In this document: positions 46,338 to 55,333 of the stretch, piece by piece | How positions within the stretch are numbered: the first letter of the stretch is position 1 | Layout of the letters: every line of letters begins with the position of its first letter | NCBI GenBank assembly: GCA_947629565.1 | Contig: CANREG010000007.1 | Span: 1-61,468 of the forward strand | Direction: 5' to 3' | Source of the DNA: an uncultured Lachnospiraceae bacterium | GTDB taxonomy: Bacteria > Bacillota > Clostridia > Lachnospirales > Lachnospiraceae | DNA: 61,468 nt | Translations under genes and position numbers: made by a program | The notes under the pieces: model-generated | Told to the model about the DNA's origin: nothing | Databases searched by the model: none | Seen by the model: only the letters and a program-made list of their open reading frames with translations

Positions 46338-46640
46338 TTAATTTGTCAATTTTTTGGCTGCTGTTTCCACATTGCCTTGTGTTGTCTTATAAGTTGTAGC
46401 ACTGTTTTTTAAAAAGTCAGCATACTGTGTCATCAGTGTATACATTTTTGTAAAATCATCTTCAAATCCTTTAATCTGCGTCGTGTAAGCAATGTTATCT
46501 GTACCTTGCCAATTTGCAGCCATTGCCTCTACCTCTGTAAATAACTGCGTGTAATTCTTCTTGTAATCCTCAGCATACTCAGTGACTTTAGTAGCTGCCG
46601 CCTCTAATTTTGCCGGATCCACTACAATTTTGTTTCCCAT
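46338..46640 (-). CDS. WXG100-family protein (EsxA-like), copy 2
   Basis: A 100-residue WXG100 protein with the classical Trp-Gln-Gly turn at Trp44 (ANWQGTD). Two long amphipathic helices flank it. The C-terminal helix has YKTTQ, which does not complete the YxxxD/E signal, so it may rely on its partner for export. AAAGGAG precedes the ATG. It is the likely dimer partner of the 46016-46324 product. Confidence 0.94.
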   Translation of the reverse strand: MGNKIVVDPAKLEAAATKVTEYAEDYKKNYTQLFTEVEAMAANWQGTDNIAYTTQIKGFEDDFTKMYTLMTQYADFLKNSATTYKTTQGNVETAAKKLTN

Positions 46641-46736
46641 ATTTTTTTCTCCTTTCAGATAGTTTTATTATGTTCCAGATTTCAAATGATCTGGATATAT
46701 ATTTAAATCCGCAGATTTAAATGCAAATTTTTTATT

Positions 46737-47969
46737 TTAACCTTCCACAACCCAATATGCCGTTGCTTTAGTAATATCTCCTTCGTATAATGATTCTTGC
46801 AAAGGAATTCTTCCCTTACTTTTAGAATCTGCTGGATCAGAACAATAAAATGTATCTGTTTTTTCATCATAATCTGTTAATAAAATAGCATGTGGATTAC
46901 CTCTAAAAGCTCTATCCCCCCAAATTACAATTCCCTCTGGATGTGCAGCTAATAACGTTATATAATTCTCTTTTGCTATTTGAGGTGAAGTATCAACTGG
47001 ATATCTTTTAACATTATATTTAATATTATCTCCTTCATAATTATAGTCCCATTTTACTACTAATCCTCCCGCTGCACCTCTAACGGAATCTTTATTAATA
47101 TTAACCCAGTCATCTTTTTGATCTATATATGCCTTCCGCTTCAACATCATTGCATTCGAAGTCAAATTGCAACTACCGCTTTCATTATTTTGTTTAAGAT
47201 AGACATCTGCATCATTAACATTATAAGCATCTGGGTATACAATCATTTCAGGCCAAGAATAACTGTTTTTATCCTTTTCTTTAATATAAGCTTTTTGTAA
47301 TTCCGCATTTACATTACCAGATGTTTCTCCTCCTAAAACCACCCCATTTACTAATGCACTTATATCATTCTCTGTAGCTTGATACAAATCTTTCATTCTC
47401 TGAAGAGCTGTTGCTACTTTTGAATTATCTGCGCTTAATTTTTTAATTCTGGAACTAATATTAGATAATGAATACTTATAATTAAAGTGCTTTGTAAGAA
47501 TACTATCTATCTGTTCGTTAATGCTGCCTGTTTCAATTGATATCTCATCTAATTGTTTTGTCAAATTTGCAATATCTTTAGCGCTAATATCTAATATTGA
47601 AAAATTATAAATCTTTCCATGATCCTTTTTTGCACTCATACTTGTATGAAAAGATTTCAATTTAATAGATTTTCCGGGAATTAATGCCTTCGCCAGGGCT
47701 TCCAGCAAATCAATCTGATTTAAAAAATTAATTGCATTCACTGAAAATGTACTGTAATCATATATAATTTCTGCCGCATCTTTTACACAATGTTCCATTG
47801 CTTGCAAAAGACAATCCCTATCTGCATTTGCATCCCAAATGGACGATAAACTAATAATAATTGCATTTATTTTATTAGCATATAATTCTAAACTATTTAT
47901 CTGTTTATTTGTTTTATTAACAACCGCTTTCTGTTCTTGTATATTTTCTTTAAGTTGTTCCATCCCCAT
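46737..47969 (-). CDS. Candidate type VII-exported protein with C39-like cysteine peptidase domain
   Basis: I start it at 47969 (MGMEQLKENI) after AGGAGG, giving 410 residues and removing an overlap with the gene upstream. Residues 1-230 are long helices with Trp45 in SSIWDANAD, resembling the N-terminal export domain of LXG-type substrates. Residues about 240-410 look like a papain-like C39 peptidase: Cys267 (SGSCNLTSNAMML), His360 (NPHAILLTDYD) and Asp378 (CSDPADS). There is no signal peptide. It lies between WXG100 genes. It could be a secreted toxin or a processing protease; no immunity gene is recognisable. Confidence 0.75.
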   Translation of the reverse strand: MGMEQLKENIQEQKAVVNKTNKQINSLELYANKINAIIISLSSIWDANADRDCLLQAMEHCVKDAAEIIYDYSTFSVNAINFLNQIDLLEALAKALIPGKSIKLKSFHTSMSAKKDHGKIYNFSILDISAKDIANLTKQLDEISIETGSINEQIDSILTKHFNYKYSLSNISSRIKKLSADNSKVATALQRMKDLYQATENDISALVNGVVLGGETSGNVNAELQKAYIKEKDKNSYSWPEMIVYPDAYNVNDADVYLKQNNESGSCNLTSNAMMLKRKAYIDQKDDWVNINKDSVRGAAGGLVVKWDYNYEGDNIKYNVKRYPVDTSPQIAKENYITLLAAHPEGIVIWGDRAFRGNPHAILLTDYDEKTDTFYCSDPADSKSKGRIPLQESLYEGDITKATAYWVVEG

Positions 47970-47979
47970 ACGTTTCCTC

Positions 47980-48291
47980 CTAACCGCGATCACATGTGTT
48001 GGCAATCGCATATGCTTCTTGCATGGTTTCATCATATTTTTCCGCTACAACTTTTAATAGTGCAATATAATTTTGAATAGAATCTACCAAATCTTTTAAA
48101 TCATTTAGATAGTTTGTTAAATTGTTTAAATACTCACGGCTTTCATAGCTCTTCCAATCTTCTCCAATCTGATACAAAATTTTTGTATATAATTTATTAA
48201 TCTCGGAAACAATTGTGTCTAAAACTTTTTGCATTCTTTTTGCTTTTTTTTCTATTTCACTCCTATCATACTCTAATAATTCCGCCATCAT
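47980..48291 (-). CDS. WXG100-like small helical protein
   Basis: A 103-residue all-helical protein with a Trp turn (Trp46, EDWKSYES) and the length of the WXG100 family but without the Gly. It is 10 bases upstream of the peptidase-domain protein. Small helical proteins in this position usually act as targeting partners (Lap-type) for the large substrate's N-terminal domain; here that is inference. GGGAGG precedes two consecutive ATG codons. Confidence 0.8.
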   Translation of the reverse strand: MMAELLEYDRSEIEKKAKRMQKVLDTIVSEINKLYTKILYQIGEDWKSYESREYLNNLTNYLNDLKDLVDSIQNYIALLKVVAEKYDETMQEAYAIANTCDRG

Positions 48292-48303
48292 ATAACCTCC
48301 CTT

Positions 48304-48603
48304 TTAATTTGTAAAACTCTCTGCATTTTTATTTATTTTTTCTTCTATATATCCATAGTTTTCCGCTGTCTTAATTAAAAAATCTGCATAGCTATTCAGA
48401 TCGGTGTAAAATTTCTCTATCTTCTCACCCACATTGCTATATTTTTCAGACAAAGAGTTTTGTGAAGAACTTTTCCATACATCTGTCAAGTTATTCATTT
48501 CCTGTTTTAATACATTAAAATTTTCCTGCAATATTGTATTACTCGTTTTAATTTCAGTCGCCCTGTCACCCAGACTTTTTAAATCAATATTAATTTCGCT
48601 CAT
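48304..48603 (-). CDS. WXG100-family protein (EsxA-like), copy 1
   Basis: I start it at 48603 (MSEINIDLKS) after GGAGGTG, giving 99 residues. The turn carries Trp43 (DVWKSSS). The C-terminus contains YGYIE, fitting YxxxD/E. It is the first gene of the WXG100 operon, about 100 bases after a candidate LytTR site, and 12 bases before the WXG100-like gene. Confidence 0.9.
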   Translation of the reverse strand: MSEINIDLKSLGDRATEIKTSNTILQENFNVLKQEMNNLTDVWKSSSQNSLSEKYSNVGEKIEKFYTDLNSYADFLIKTAENYGYIEEKINKNAESFTN

Positions 48604-48705
48604 CCTTTCACCTCCGTACTTTATCTTTTTACTCTCCATTACATTGTAATGGTTCATATTGTTTATAAGTTAACTTTAATTCATTTAACTAAAAAAAGTT
48701 CTAAT

Positions 48706-48732
48706 TGTACTTTTTAACAAAGAAAATGTAAC
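48706..48732 (-). promoter_or_regulatory. Candidate LytTR-family direct-repeat site upstream of the WXG100 operon
   Basis: TGTAC at 48706 and TGTAAC at 48727 are 21 bases apart; read on the minus strand they are AAAAGTTACA and AAAAAGTACA. The segment TGTAACTTTTAGCA (48727-48740) is found unchanged at 59525-59538. The 48604-48748 gap is otherwise AT-rich, holds no gene, and is the only place for the operon promoter. Confidence 0.6.
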
Positions 48733-48748
48733 TTTTAGCATACTGACG

Positions 48749-49000
48749 CTATATCAGCATTAGTTTAGTGCCATTTAAAATTCCCATTTCCCTTGCTGTC
48801 AGATTAATATTTAACGCAATCCCTGTTTCCCTGTCGCACAGGACAGAACCTCCTTTCGGAACAAAATACCCCTCTGCCAACTCCGCCATACAGGTTTCTA
48901 ACAGAGGAACAATGTCGCCAATTCTGCTGTCTCCGGGTATTCGTACATCATATGCCTCCTCAGCAGCAGGCAGATATAATTCTACCATTATCTTTTCCAT
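48749..49000 (-). CDS. esaB: EsaB/YukD-like ubiquitin-fold protein
   Basis: An 83-residue ubiquitin-like protein of type VII loci. The beta-grasp pattern is visible: IMVELYLPAAEEAYDVRIP, a central helix IGDIVPLLETCM, and a C-terminal NGTKLMLI. EsaB is a cytosolic regulator or component of the Firmicute secretion machinery. It lies 9 bases after essC and so is made with it. The C-terminus lacks a di-glycine, as is normal for this family. Confidence 0.88.
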   Translation of the reverse strand: MEKIMVELYLPAAEEAYDVRIPGDSRIGDIVPLLETCMAELAEGYFVPKGGSVLCDRETGIALNINLTAREMGILNGTKLMLI

Positions 49001-49009
49001 AATCCCCTC

Positions 49010-52000
49010 CTATCCTGTTACCAGCTTAATCAGGCTGTAATTTCCATTTTGTACTATATAACCGAAATTATCTGCAATATCCTGACGCAGTTCCCTTCCT
49101 GCTGAAAGCAGTTTTAAAACATATTGATCTGCAATACCATTTCCTATCCACACGCCGTTTCCTTTTGTACAATGCTTCTTATACCAAGGCTCTACTGTCC
49201 GAATACTCATATTTCCTGCTTCTTCACATATCAGAAAATGAACGGCATATTCAGGTTCATTTTTTTCCAATAATACCTTAAGCTTATCCCGGCCATCTAT
49301 TGACAGTTGGTCAAAAATAGACGAATAATCCTGCAGGATATACACCATCGGCTCAAATGTTTCTCCCTCTGGCAAATGTCCATTACACTCCTTATATCTG
49401 TTGTTTCTTTTAACCAAAAGATTAAACATCTCCACAACCTTTGTTTCCATATCGTCGATATAATGTTCCATCTTCAGCGAATCTGCAATCTTTATCCGAT
49501 GATTGGGATCTAACAGTATTATCTGTGTTCCTTCAATACCTGCTACAACCTGAATCATTCCATTCACAAATGCGAGCATATCAGACATTTCCAGGCTTAG
49601 CATTAAGGATATTGTGCTTTTTCCCATGTTTAAATATTGAATCTCTAACTTATCCTTGCTAATACCTAATGGAACCCTGTCCAAATCATTTCCGTTTTCA
49701 CAAACCAAGTCCGCCGTAACCCGGTCAGGCAGGACAGGTATTTTATTGGCAATTCCCGTCCCATATGTTTCTTTTAACTGCTGACAATACTCTCGGATAA
49801 AGCTTACTACATTCGTTCCCCTTTCTGTAATATAAGCTGTCTGGAACTCATATACCTCCTCACCGCGGAAAATACCGCGTCCTTTATACTTCGTTGGATA
49901 TGTGCCCGCCACGTTGCCAAGAACACTGGCGTAATCCGAAATATCATTTAATTGCAGTACAAACTGCTGATTAAAATTCTGTAATACACGATAGCGTATG
50001 TCATTTGTATTTACTGCCGTCACAACAAAATAAATCCCATATTTTGTTCCCTCACGAGTTAAATAAATCACATCATCCTCATGTTGATCATACTGCTCCA
50101 TAAACGAGGCAAAATTATTTATTAAAATCACGATATTCGCAATCTTATCGCCCGATTCCCTGATGTAAGACTGCATATCACCGCCATAAGACGAAAATTT
50201 CTGTTTTCTTTCCTGAATTTCACTACCAGCCAATTTGAACAGATTCGCTATCTTTTCATCATCCCCGGAAACCATTACATCTCCTACCTGCGGCGCCTCT
50301 TGGAACACTCTCAGGCTTTCTGAAGAAAAATCAAGTATGTATAAATTTAACTGCTCACAATCATGATGTTTTGTAAGGGAATACAATAATGCATTCAAAA
50401 AAGTAGTTTTTCCCATTCCGGCAGCCCCATAGATTGCTGTATTGCCATCTTGTGTAATGTGCAGACGCAAAATATTCTGGCTCTGCTTGGATGGAATATC
50501 ATATTCACCAACAACCGGATTTAAAATCCACCCCTCTTCTTCCACATTGTATTTTTCCTCCAACTCATCTATATAAATATACTCGGCAATAGGTTCCAGC
50601 CACAACGGCCTTACATGAATGTCCTCGTTTTGAGCGGTCTGCTTCAAATAATCCGTTATCGCATCCAGCTGCTTTTGTGGATTTTGAACGATATTTCTTT
50701 TCCGGGGCTTTACCTGTTTTAAAATATGCCCGGTATTATCGAACACTTCTACCCTATCGTCTTTTTCAACCTGCACCTGTTCCGATGGATAATAGGGTGC
50801 GCCTGCCCAGGCTGATTGTCCCATTTCAAACAACTCATTGTAACCGACTTGTAAATAAAACCGTCCCGTGTCAGAAAGCTCTGCTGCATCCGGTCTTTTT
50901 AACATATCCATACTATCTGCCCGCTCCTGCACTTTAAGACATATCTTAAACTTAGAATTACTCCAAATCTGGTCATCTACAACACCTGCCGGTTTCTGCG
51001 TGGCAAGAATCAGATGAATTCCCAGGCTTCGACCAATTCTGGCGGCAGAAATTAACTGCTCCATAAATTCCGGCTGTTGCGTTTTTAGTTCAGCAAACTC
51101 ATCTGAAATAATAAACAGGTGTGGTAACGGTTCTTCTACTGCACCTTCTCTGTATAAGCGCTGATATTTATATATATCAATATTGCTTTCCCCTACCCGG
51201 TTTCCAACCTGTATAAAAATCTCCTGCCTGCGTTTCAGTTCGCTCTGAATGGATACCAAAGAACGATTCACTGCTGCGCCATCCAGATTAGTAATAATTC
51301 CCGCCGTATGAGGAAGTGTCTCAAATGCTTTTGCCATTCCTCCGCCCTTGTAATCAATCAGTATAAATGCCACTTCATAAGGATGGTAATTAAGCGCCAA
51401 TGACAGAATGTATGTCATAATAAACTCACTTTTGCCGGAGCCTGTCATTCCTGCCACCAGACCGTGAGGGCCATGATATTTTTCATGCAAATCTAATTTA
51501 AAAAGTTCTCCAAATGTATCCACTCCAACCGGAACTTCCAAAGATACGGTAGGATCATTTTCCTTCCATCTGCTTAACGCATTTAAATGCTCAATCTTAC
51601 CCACCTGATACATCTCCAAAAATGTCAGCATTTTGGGCAGATTATATGCCGTCGCCATAATATCTAACTGCAGATTGGACAATTGCATATTTACCATATC
51701 CATATTATCCCGAATATAGATATCCGGAACAAATGCAACCCTTTCCCCTGAGATATCCCTTTTGTTAAATATCCTTCCTGAGCTTCCCTTCAATTCCACA
51801 ACAGTAGTACATTCTTTGGGAAGATTGGAGATTTCATTAAAAAAGGTAATTACACTGATATTCATATTGTTTTTGCGATGATATAACAGCTTCAGCATTT
51901 CAGCCTTATTGGCAAGCTGACGGTCAAACGCAAGAATCATATAATACGGAACGCAGTCCTTGCACTCCTCTTCATGAAGCGACATTCTCCATTTCATAAT

Positions 52001-53569
52001 CTGCTCCATATATGCAGACACTTCCTTTAATTCAGAGGCCGTTGTTGCGATAAGCCGTATTTTTTTCTCGTTATCCCAGACGTGAGGAATCCATCTTATT
52101 GTCCGTATTTCTTCCAATTCTACCGGATCTATTAAAAGAACCAGTTTAAATTCATCATAACTGTAATAAGTAACCATCTGTAATATAAGCCCTTTAGCAA
52201 AGGCCAATATATCATTTCTTTTTCCAACCACACCGGATATGTAATTTTCAAATAAGGAAATCAAAATCGGAACATGTTCCAGTTTTTTAGGATTTTCGCA
52301 TAACGCTAACATTTCATTTTGCAAATTATCATCATCCAGCATAAACCGCCGTTCCTGATAATTATATTTGATATCAGCATCTATATTTCCTTTTCCGACT
52401 CTAAGCTTAAGAAAATCATTCTGTCCCGGTTCCCTCTCCCACAGGCTGCTTTTAACCTGCGTAATCACATCCTGACACTGTCCCAATGTCAGATAATTTT
52501 CCTCCAAAATCTCAGTCTGCCGTTCAGCTTCTTTATCTATGTCCTTTGAAATATTGCGCAGATATGCCAAATATTTATTCTGCCTTTTTCTCTCGTGCTC
52601 TGCCGCCCGTTTTTTCTCATAGCGCTTGCTCAAAATGGGCCACATCACAGTACCCAAAAGCATACTGGCAGACATCACAATAGACGGAATTGCACTGGCA
52701 ACATTTCCGTTCTGAATCGCATTATTTACTGCAAACAAACCTGTAGTAAGAGAGGCCAGTCCCATTGTCATAGAAGGGCCGATAGCCATCATAATCGGCA
52801 TTTCTTCTCTTTGCTGATTTGCCGGAGGCGAATCCACCTTAATTGTAGCTGTCTTAATATCCCGTTTAAATCTAGGTGAACGGTAAAAATATTCCTGCTC
52901 CATCTCCTCATAATCTTCAGCTTCCCGATGCACCATTCTATCACCTAGACGAGGAGAAAAAATACCGGTATCTAGCTGGACAAGCTGATCCGGGTTATTC
53001 ATTGCCCAAAAACCATTACCGATTATAATTTTTAAACCCATAATGTAAACCACATCACCAGGTTTTAAAAGACAATTCTCTTTAATACGATTGCCATTTA
53101 CATATATACCATTCGTACTATTTTCATCATAGAGTACCCAGCTCCCATCTGTGTACACAAATCTCGCATGTGTAGCAGATACAACAATATTATGAAAAAA
53201 TATCTGATTGCTCTGAGAGCGTCCGACATAAATATCCCGAACAGGATTCACTATATATTTAGTATACTGTTTCCTATCAGTTGTAACCGGTTCTACAAAA
53301 AGATATTCATAACTATCTGTATCCTGAAGATACAAACAGTATAAATTATATGGTTCGATCTGCATTTCCCGTATCCTTTTACGGCTATCATCCAATAACT
53401 GGGCTTTTTTGCCGGACCTGATAATCCACTGATTATGAATTCCCTCAATACTAAGAAGAGGATACTTTTCTCCCGTTGGGAAATAATCCATAAGCCAGTA
53501 CTGTCCTTTTACCTTTTCAGGCAAGGATATGCTGTTCATTCTCTCACTCTTAAGCAATGTAACAATCAT
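49010..53569 (-). CDS. essC: EssC-type FtsK/SpoIIIE ATPase of type VII secretion
   Basis: The 1519-residue motor of the secretion system. The N-terminal region includes a canonical FHA domain (about 112-185: Gly116-Arg117, Ser131, His134, Asn153-Gly154). Two membrane helices are about 258-281 and 293-313. ATPase domain 1 has intact Walker A (AGMTGSGKS, 706-714) and Walker B (LFIISDEFAE, 818-827). Domain 2 has Walker A (YGAAGMGKTT, 1047-1056) but a degenerate Walker B (VILINNFA). Domain 3 (about 1300-1519) has no Walker A. It is flanked by esaB and secreted LRR genes. This is the defining gene of the locus. Confidence 0.97.
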   Translation of the reverse strand: MIVTLLKSERMNSISLPEKVKGQYWLMDYFPTGEKYPLLSIEGIHNQWIIRSGKKAQLLDDSRKRIREMQIEPYNLYCLYLQDTDSYEYLFVEPVTTDRKQYTKYIVNPVRDIYVGRSQSNQIFFHNIVVSATHARFVYTDGSWVLYDENSTNGIYVNGNRIKENCLLKPGDVVYIMGLKIIIGNGFWAMNNPDQLVQLDTGIFSPRLGDRMVHREAEDYEEMEQEYFYRSPRFKRDIKTATIKVDSPPANQQREEMPIMMAIGPSMTMGLASLTTGLFAVNNAIQNGNVASAIPSIVMSASMLLGTVMWPILSKRYEKKRAAEHERKRQNKYLAYLRNISKDIDKEAERQTEILEENYLTLGQCQDVITQVKSSLWEREPGQNDFLKLRVGKGNIDADIKYNYQERRFMLDDDNLQNEMLALCENPKKLEHVPILISLFENYISGVVGKRNDILAFAKGLILQMVTYYSYDEFKLVLLIDPVELEEIRTIRWIPHVWDNEKKIRLIATTASELKEVSAYMEQIMKWRMSLHEEECKDCVPYYMILAFDRQLANKAEMLKLLYHRKNNMNISVITFFNEISNLPKECTTVVELKGSSGRIFNKRDISGERVAFVPDIYIRDNMDMVNMQLSNLQLDIMATAYNLPKMLTFLEMYQVGKIEHLNALSRWKENDPTVSLEVPVGVDTFGELFKLDLHEKYHGPHGLVAGMTGSGKSEFIMTYILSLALNYHPYEVAFILIDYKGGGMAKAFETLPHTAGIITNLDGAAVNRSLVSIQSELKRRQEIFIQVGNRVGESNIDIYKYQRLYREGAVEEPLPHLFIISDEFAELKTQQPEFMEQLISAARIGRSLGIHLILATQKPAGVVDDQIWSNSKFKICLKVQERADSMDMLKRPDAAELSDTGRFYLQVGYNELFEMGQSAWAGAPYYPSEQVQVEKDDRVEVFDNTGHILKQVKPRKRNIVQNPQKQLDAITDYLKQTAQNEDIHVRPLWLEPIAEYIYIDELEEKYNVEEEGWILNPVVGEYDIPSKQSQNILRLHITQDGNTAIYGAAGMGKTTFLNALLYSLTKHHDCEQLNLYILDFSSESLRVFQEAPQVGDVMVSGDDEKIANLFKLAGSEIQERKQKFSSYGGDMQSYIRESGDKIANIVILINNFASFMEQYDQHEDDVIYLTREGTKYGIYFVVTAVNTNDIRYRVLQNFNQQFVLQLNDISDYASVLGNVAGTYPTKYKGRGIFRGEEVYEFQTAYITERGTNVVSFIREYCQQLKETYGTGIANKIPVLPDRVTADLVCENGNDLDRVPLGISKDKLEIQYLNMGKSTISLMLSLEMSDMLAFVNGMIQVVAGIEGTQIILLDPNHRIKIADSLKMEHYIDDMETKVVEMFNLLVKRNNRYKECNGHLPEGETFEPMVYILQDYSSIFDQLSIDGRDKLKVLLEKNEPEYAVHFLICEEAGNMSIRTVEPWYKKHCTKGNGVWIGNGIADQYVLKLLSAGRELRQDIADNFGYIVQNGNYSLIKLVTG

Positions 53570-53596
53570 GTTTTTATCCTCGCGTTATTATAGTAT

Positions 53597-55288
53597 TTAT
53601 ATACGTTTCAACAATTTAAGATACTTCCTTCTCTGTTCTGCAGAAATATTTTTCTTGATCTGCAGATTCGGGTTATAAGCAATTCGCCCAAAGGCATTAC
53701 TTCCTACTTTTTTTAATTTCAATGATTCGATAGTAACTGTTTTTAGCCTTTTACAATTGTAAAACGTCTTTGCTCCAATCGTGGATACCTTAGGTGTAAT
53801 TGTTATTTTTTTTATTGCTGTACAACCTTCAAATGCGCTGTTTCCAATTGTTACAATATTTTTCCCAAGGGTAAGACTTATAAGCTTTGTACAGCCTTTA
53901 AATGCATTTTTCCCGATAGTTTTGACATTTTCCCCTATTTTAACTTTTTTTAATGTTTTATTATTTTTAAATGCGTTATCGGCAATTTGGGTAACCTTGT
54001 ATGCTTTCCCTTGAATTTTAATTGTTGCCGGAATAGACAATTTAATTATATTCTTATTTCTAGCACAATTATAAGTAACCGTTTTTTTTGCCGTGCTGGT
54101 TACTGTATAGCTGACATCTGATATCTCAACATTAGAACCATTTTTAATTATTGGTGCCACCGTTTGCGACGGATATACCGTTTGTGCCGCTGATACTGCG
54201 CCCGGTTGAGGTACGATTTCTGGATTTGTTATTTCCGAATCCGTAATATCTTCTGAATCGCTCTCTCTTTCCGGCTGTATAATCTCTGAACTTCCATAAT
54301 ATTGATAAGGCATTCCGGTATCTTTTGCATATCGTTCGGCGTAAGAATTAAAATTAACTATTAAAATTAAATTGAGACACTCTCCAAAAGCACTATCACC
54401 AATACTTGTTACTGTTATAGGTATTCCAAGCCTCTTCAAATTAATACATCCAAAAAATGTTCCCATCTCAATATCTTTTATTCCGAGGGGAATTGTCATT
54501 TCCGATAAAGCGCAGCAGCCAGTAAACGCCCATTCTCCAATATATTGTACACTTGGTGGTATACTTATATCAGACAAAGCCTCACATCCTATAAAAGCAT
54601 CATTACCAATACTCGTCACGCTATTGGGGATAGTTATTTGCGTTAAATCACTGCATGCACTAAACGCATAATCCCCTATTTCAGTTACACTCATAGGAAT
54701 AGTGATTTTTTTTAAGTTTATGCATGACGTAAAAGTCCCTTTACTTATATGACTTACCCCATCGGGAATTATTACTTCTTCTAAATTTTCACAATAAGCA
54801 AAAGCTTCCTGATAAATTTCTGCCACACTTTCCGGAATCACATAATTATAAATGGATGCCTTTTGCGGACAGTAAATCAATATACTTTTATTTTTATTAA
54901 ATAATATTCCATCTTCACTGCAGTATTGTAAATTCTTACCATCAACTACTATATTTTCTAGATTGCAGCATTCACAAAATATATTTTCTCCAATAGAGGT
55001 AATGCTAGATGGTATAACTACCTGTTCTATTCGTTCTTCATACGAAAATGCATAGCTTTCTATAGTTGTTACTTGTCTTTCATCTAAAACAGCCGGTATT
55101 TCTACACAAATATCATTTCCAAAATAGTCAGTAATTTTCACAGTACCATCATCTAAGATTTCATATTCATAATCTCCACTAACAGCCGCTCTTACACTTT
55201 GCTCATTTATCAAGACAATGCTAAAAATTATGATAACAAAAAATAAAATTATATTGCCTTTTATTATTTCCTTTGTTCTATTAATCAT
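53597..55288 (-). CDS. Secreted BspA-type leucine-rich repeat protein
   Basis: I start it at 55288 (MINRTKEIIK), preceded by GGAG, giving 563 residues. After a signal peptide, LRR_5 repeats fill about 45-310 (units such as VTEIGDYAFSACSDLTQITI). A Ser/Glu/Pro linker follows, and a second LRR_5 block runs from about 380 to 550 (VKTIGKNAFKGCTKLISL). The C-terminal block closely resembles the tails of the proteins at 38112 and 55334. It is 27 bases upstream of essC, so it is made with the secretion motor. It has a Sec signal, so it is probably a surface component rather than a type VII substrate. Confidence 0.9.
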   Translation of the reverse strand: MINRTKEIIKGNIILFFVIIIFSIVLINEQSVRAAVSGDYEYEILDDGTVKITDYFGNDICVEIPAVLDERQVTTIESYAFSYEERIEQVVIPSSITSIGENIFCECCNLENIVVDGKNLQYCSEDGILFNKNKSILIYCPQKASIYNYVIPESVAEIYQEAFAYCENLEEVIIPDGVSHISKGTFTSCINLKKITIPMSVTEIGDYAFSACSDLTQITIPNSVTSIGNDAFIGCEALSDISIPPSVQYIGEWAFTGCCALSEMTIPLGIKDIEMGTFFGCINLKRLGIPITVTSIGDSAFGECLNLILIVNFNSYAERYAKDTGMPYQYYGSSEIIQPERESDSEDITDSEITNPEIVPQPGAVSAAQTVYPSQTVAPIIKNGSNVEISDVSYTVTSTAKKTVTYNCARNKNIIKLSIPATIKIQGKAYKVTQIADNAFKNNKTLKKVKIGENVKTIGKNAFKGCTKLISLTLGKNIVTIGNSAFEGCTAIKKITITPKVSTIGAKTFYNCKRLKTVTIESLKLKKVGSNAFGRIAYNPNLQIKKNISAEQRRKYLKLLKRI

Positions 55289-55333
55289 AATTTTTCTCCA
55301 AAGTGTTTTCATATAATGTTGGATGTTTAGAAC

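Noticed and set aside
46641..46736. Two short palindromes (near 46674-46694 and 46701-46722) as a terminator before the peptidase-domain gene's 3' neighbour
   Set aside because: Neither has a T-tract on the minus strand; AT-rich self-complementarity of this kind is expected by chance here.
47980..48291. Immunity protein for the peptidase-domain protein
   Set aside because: Its length, Trp turn and all-helical pattern fit a WXG100-like partner better than an inhibitor; immunity genes also usually lie downstream.
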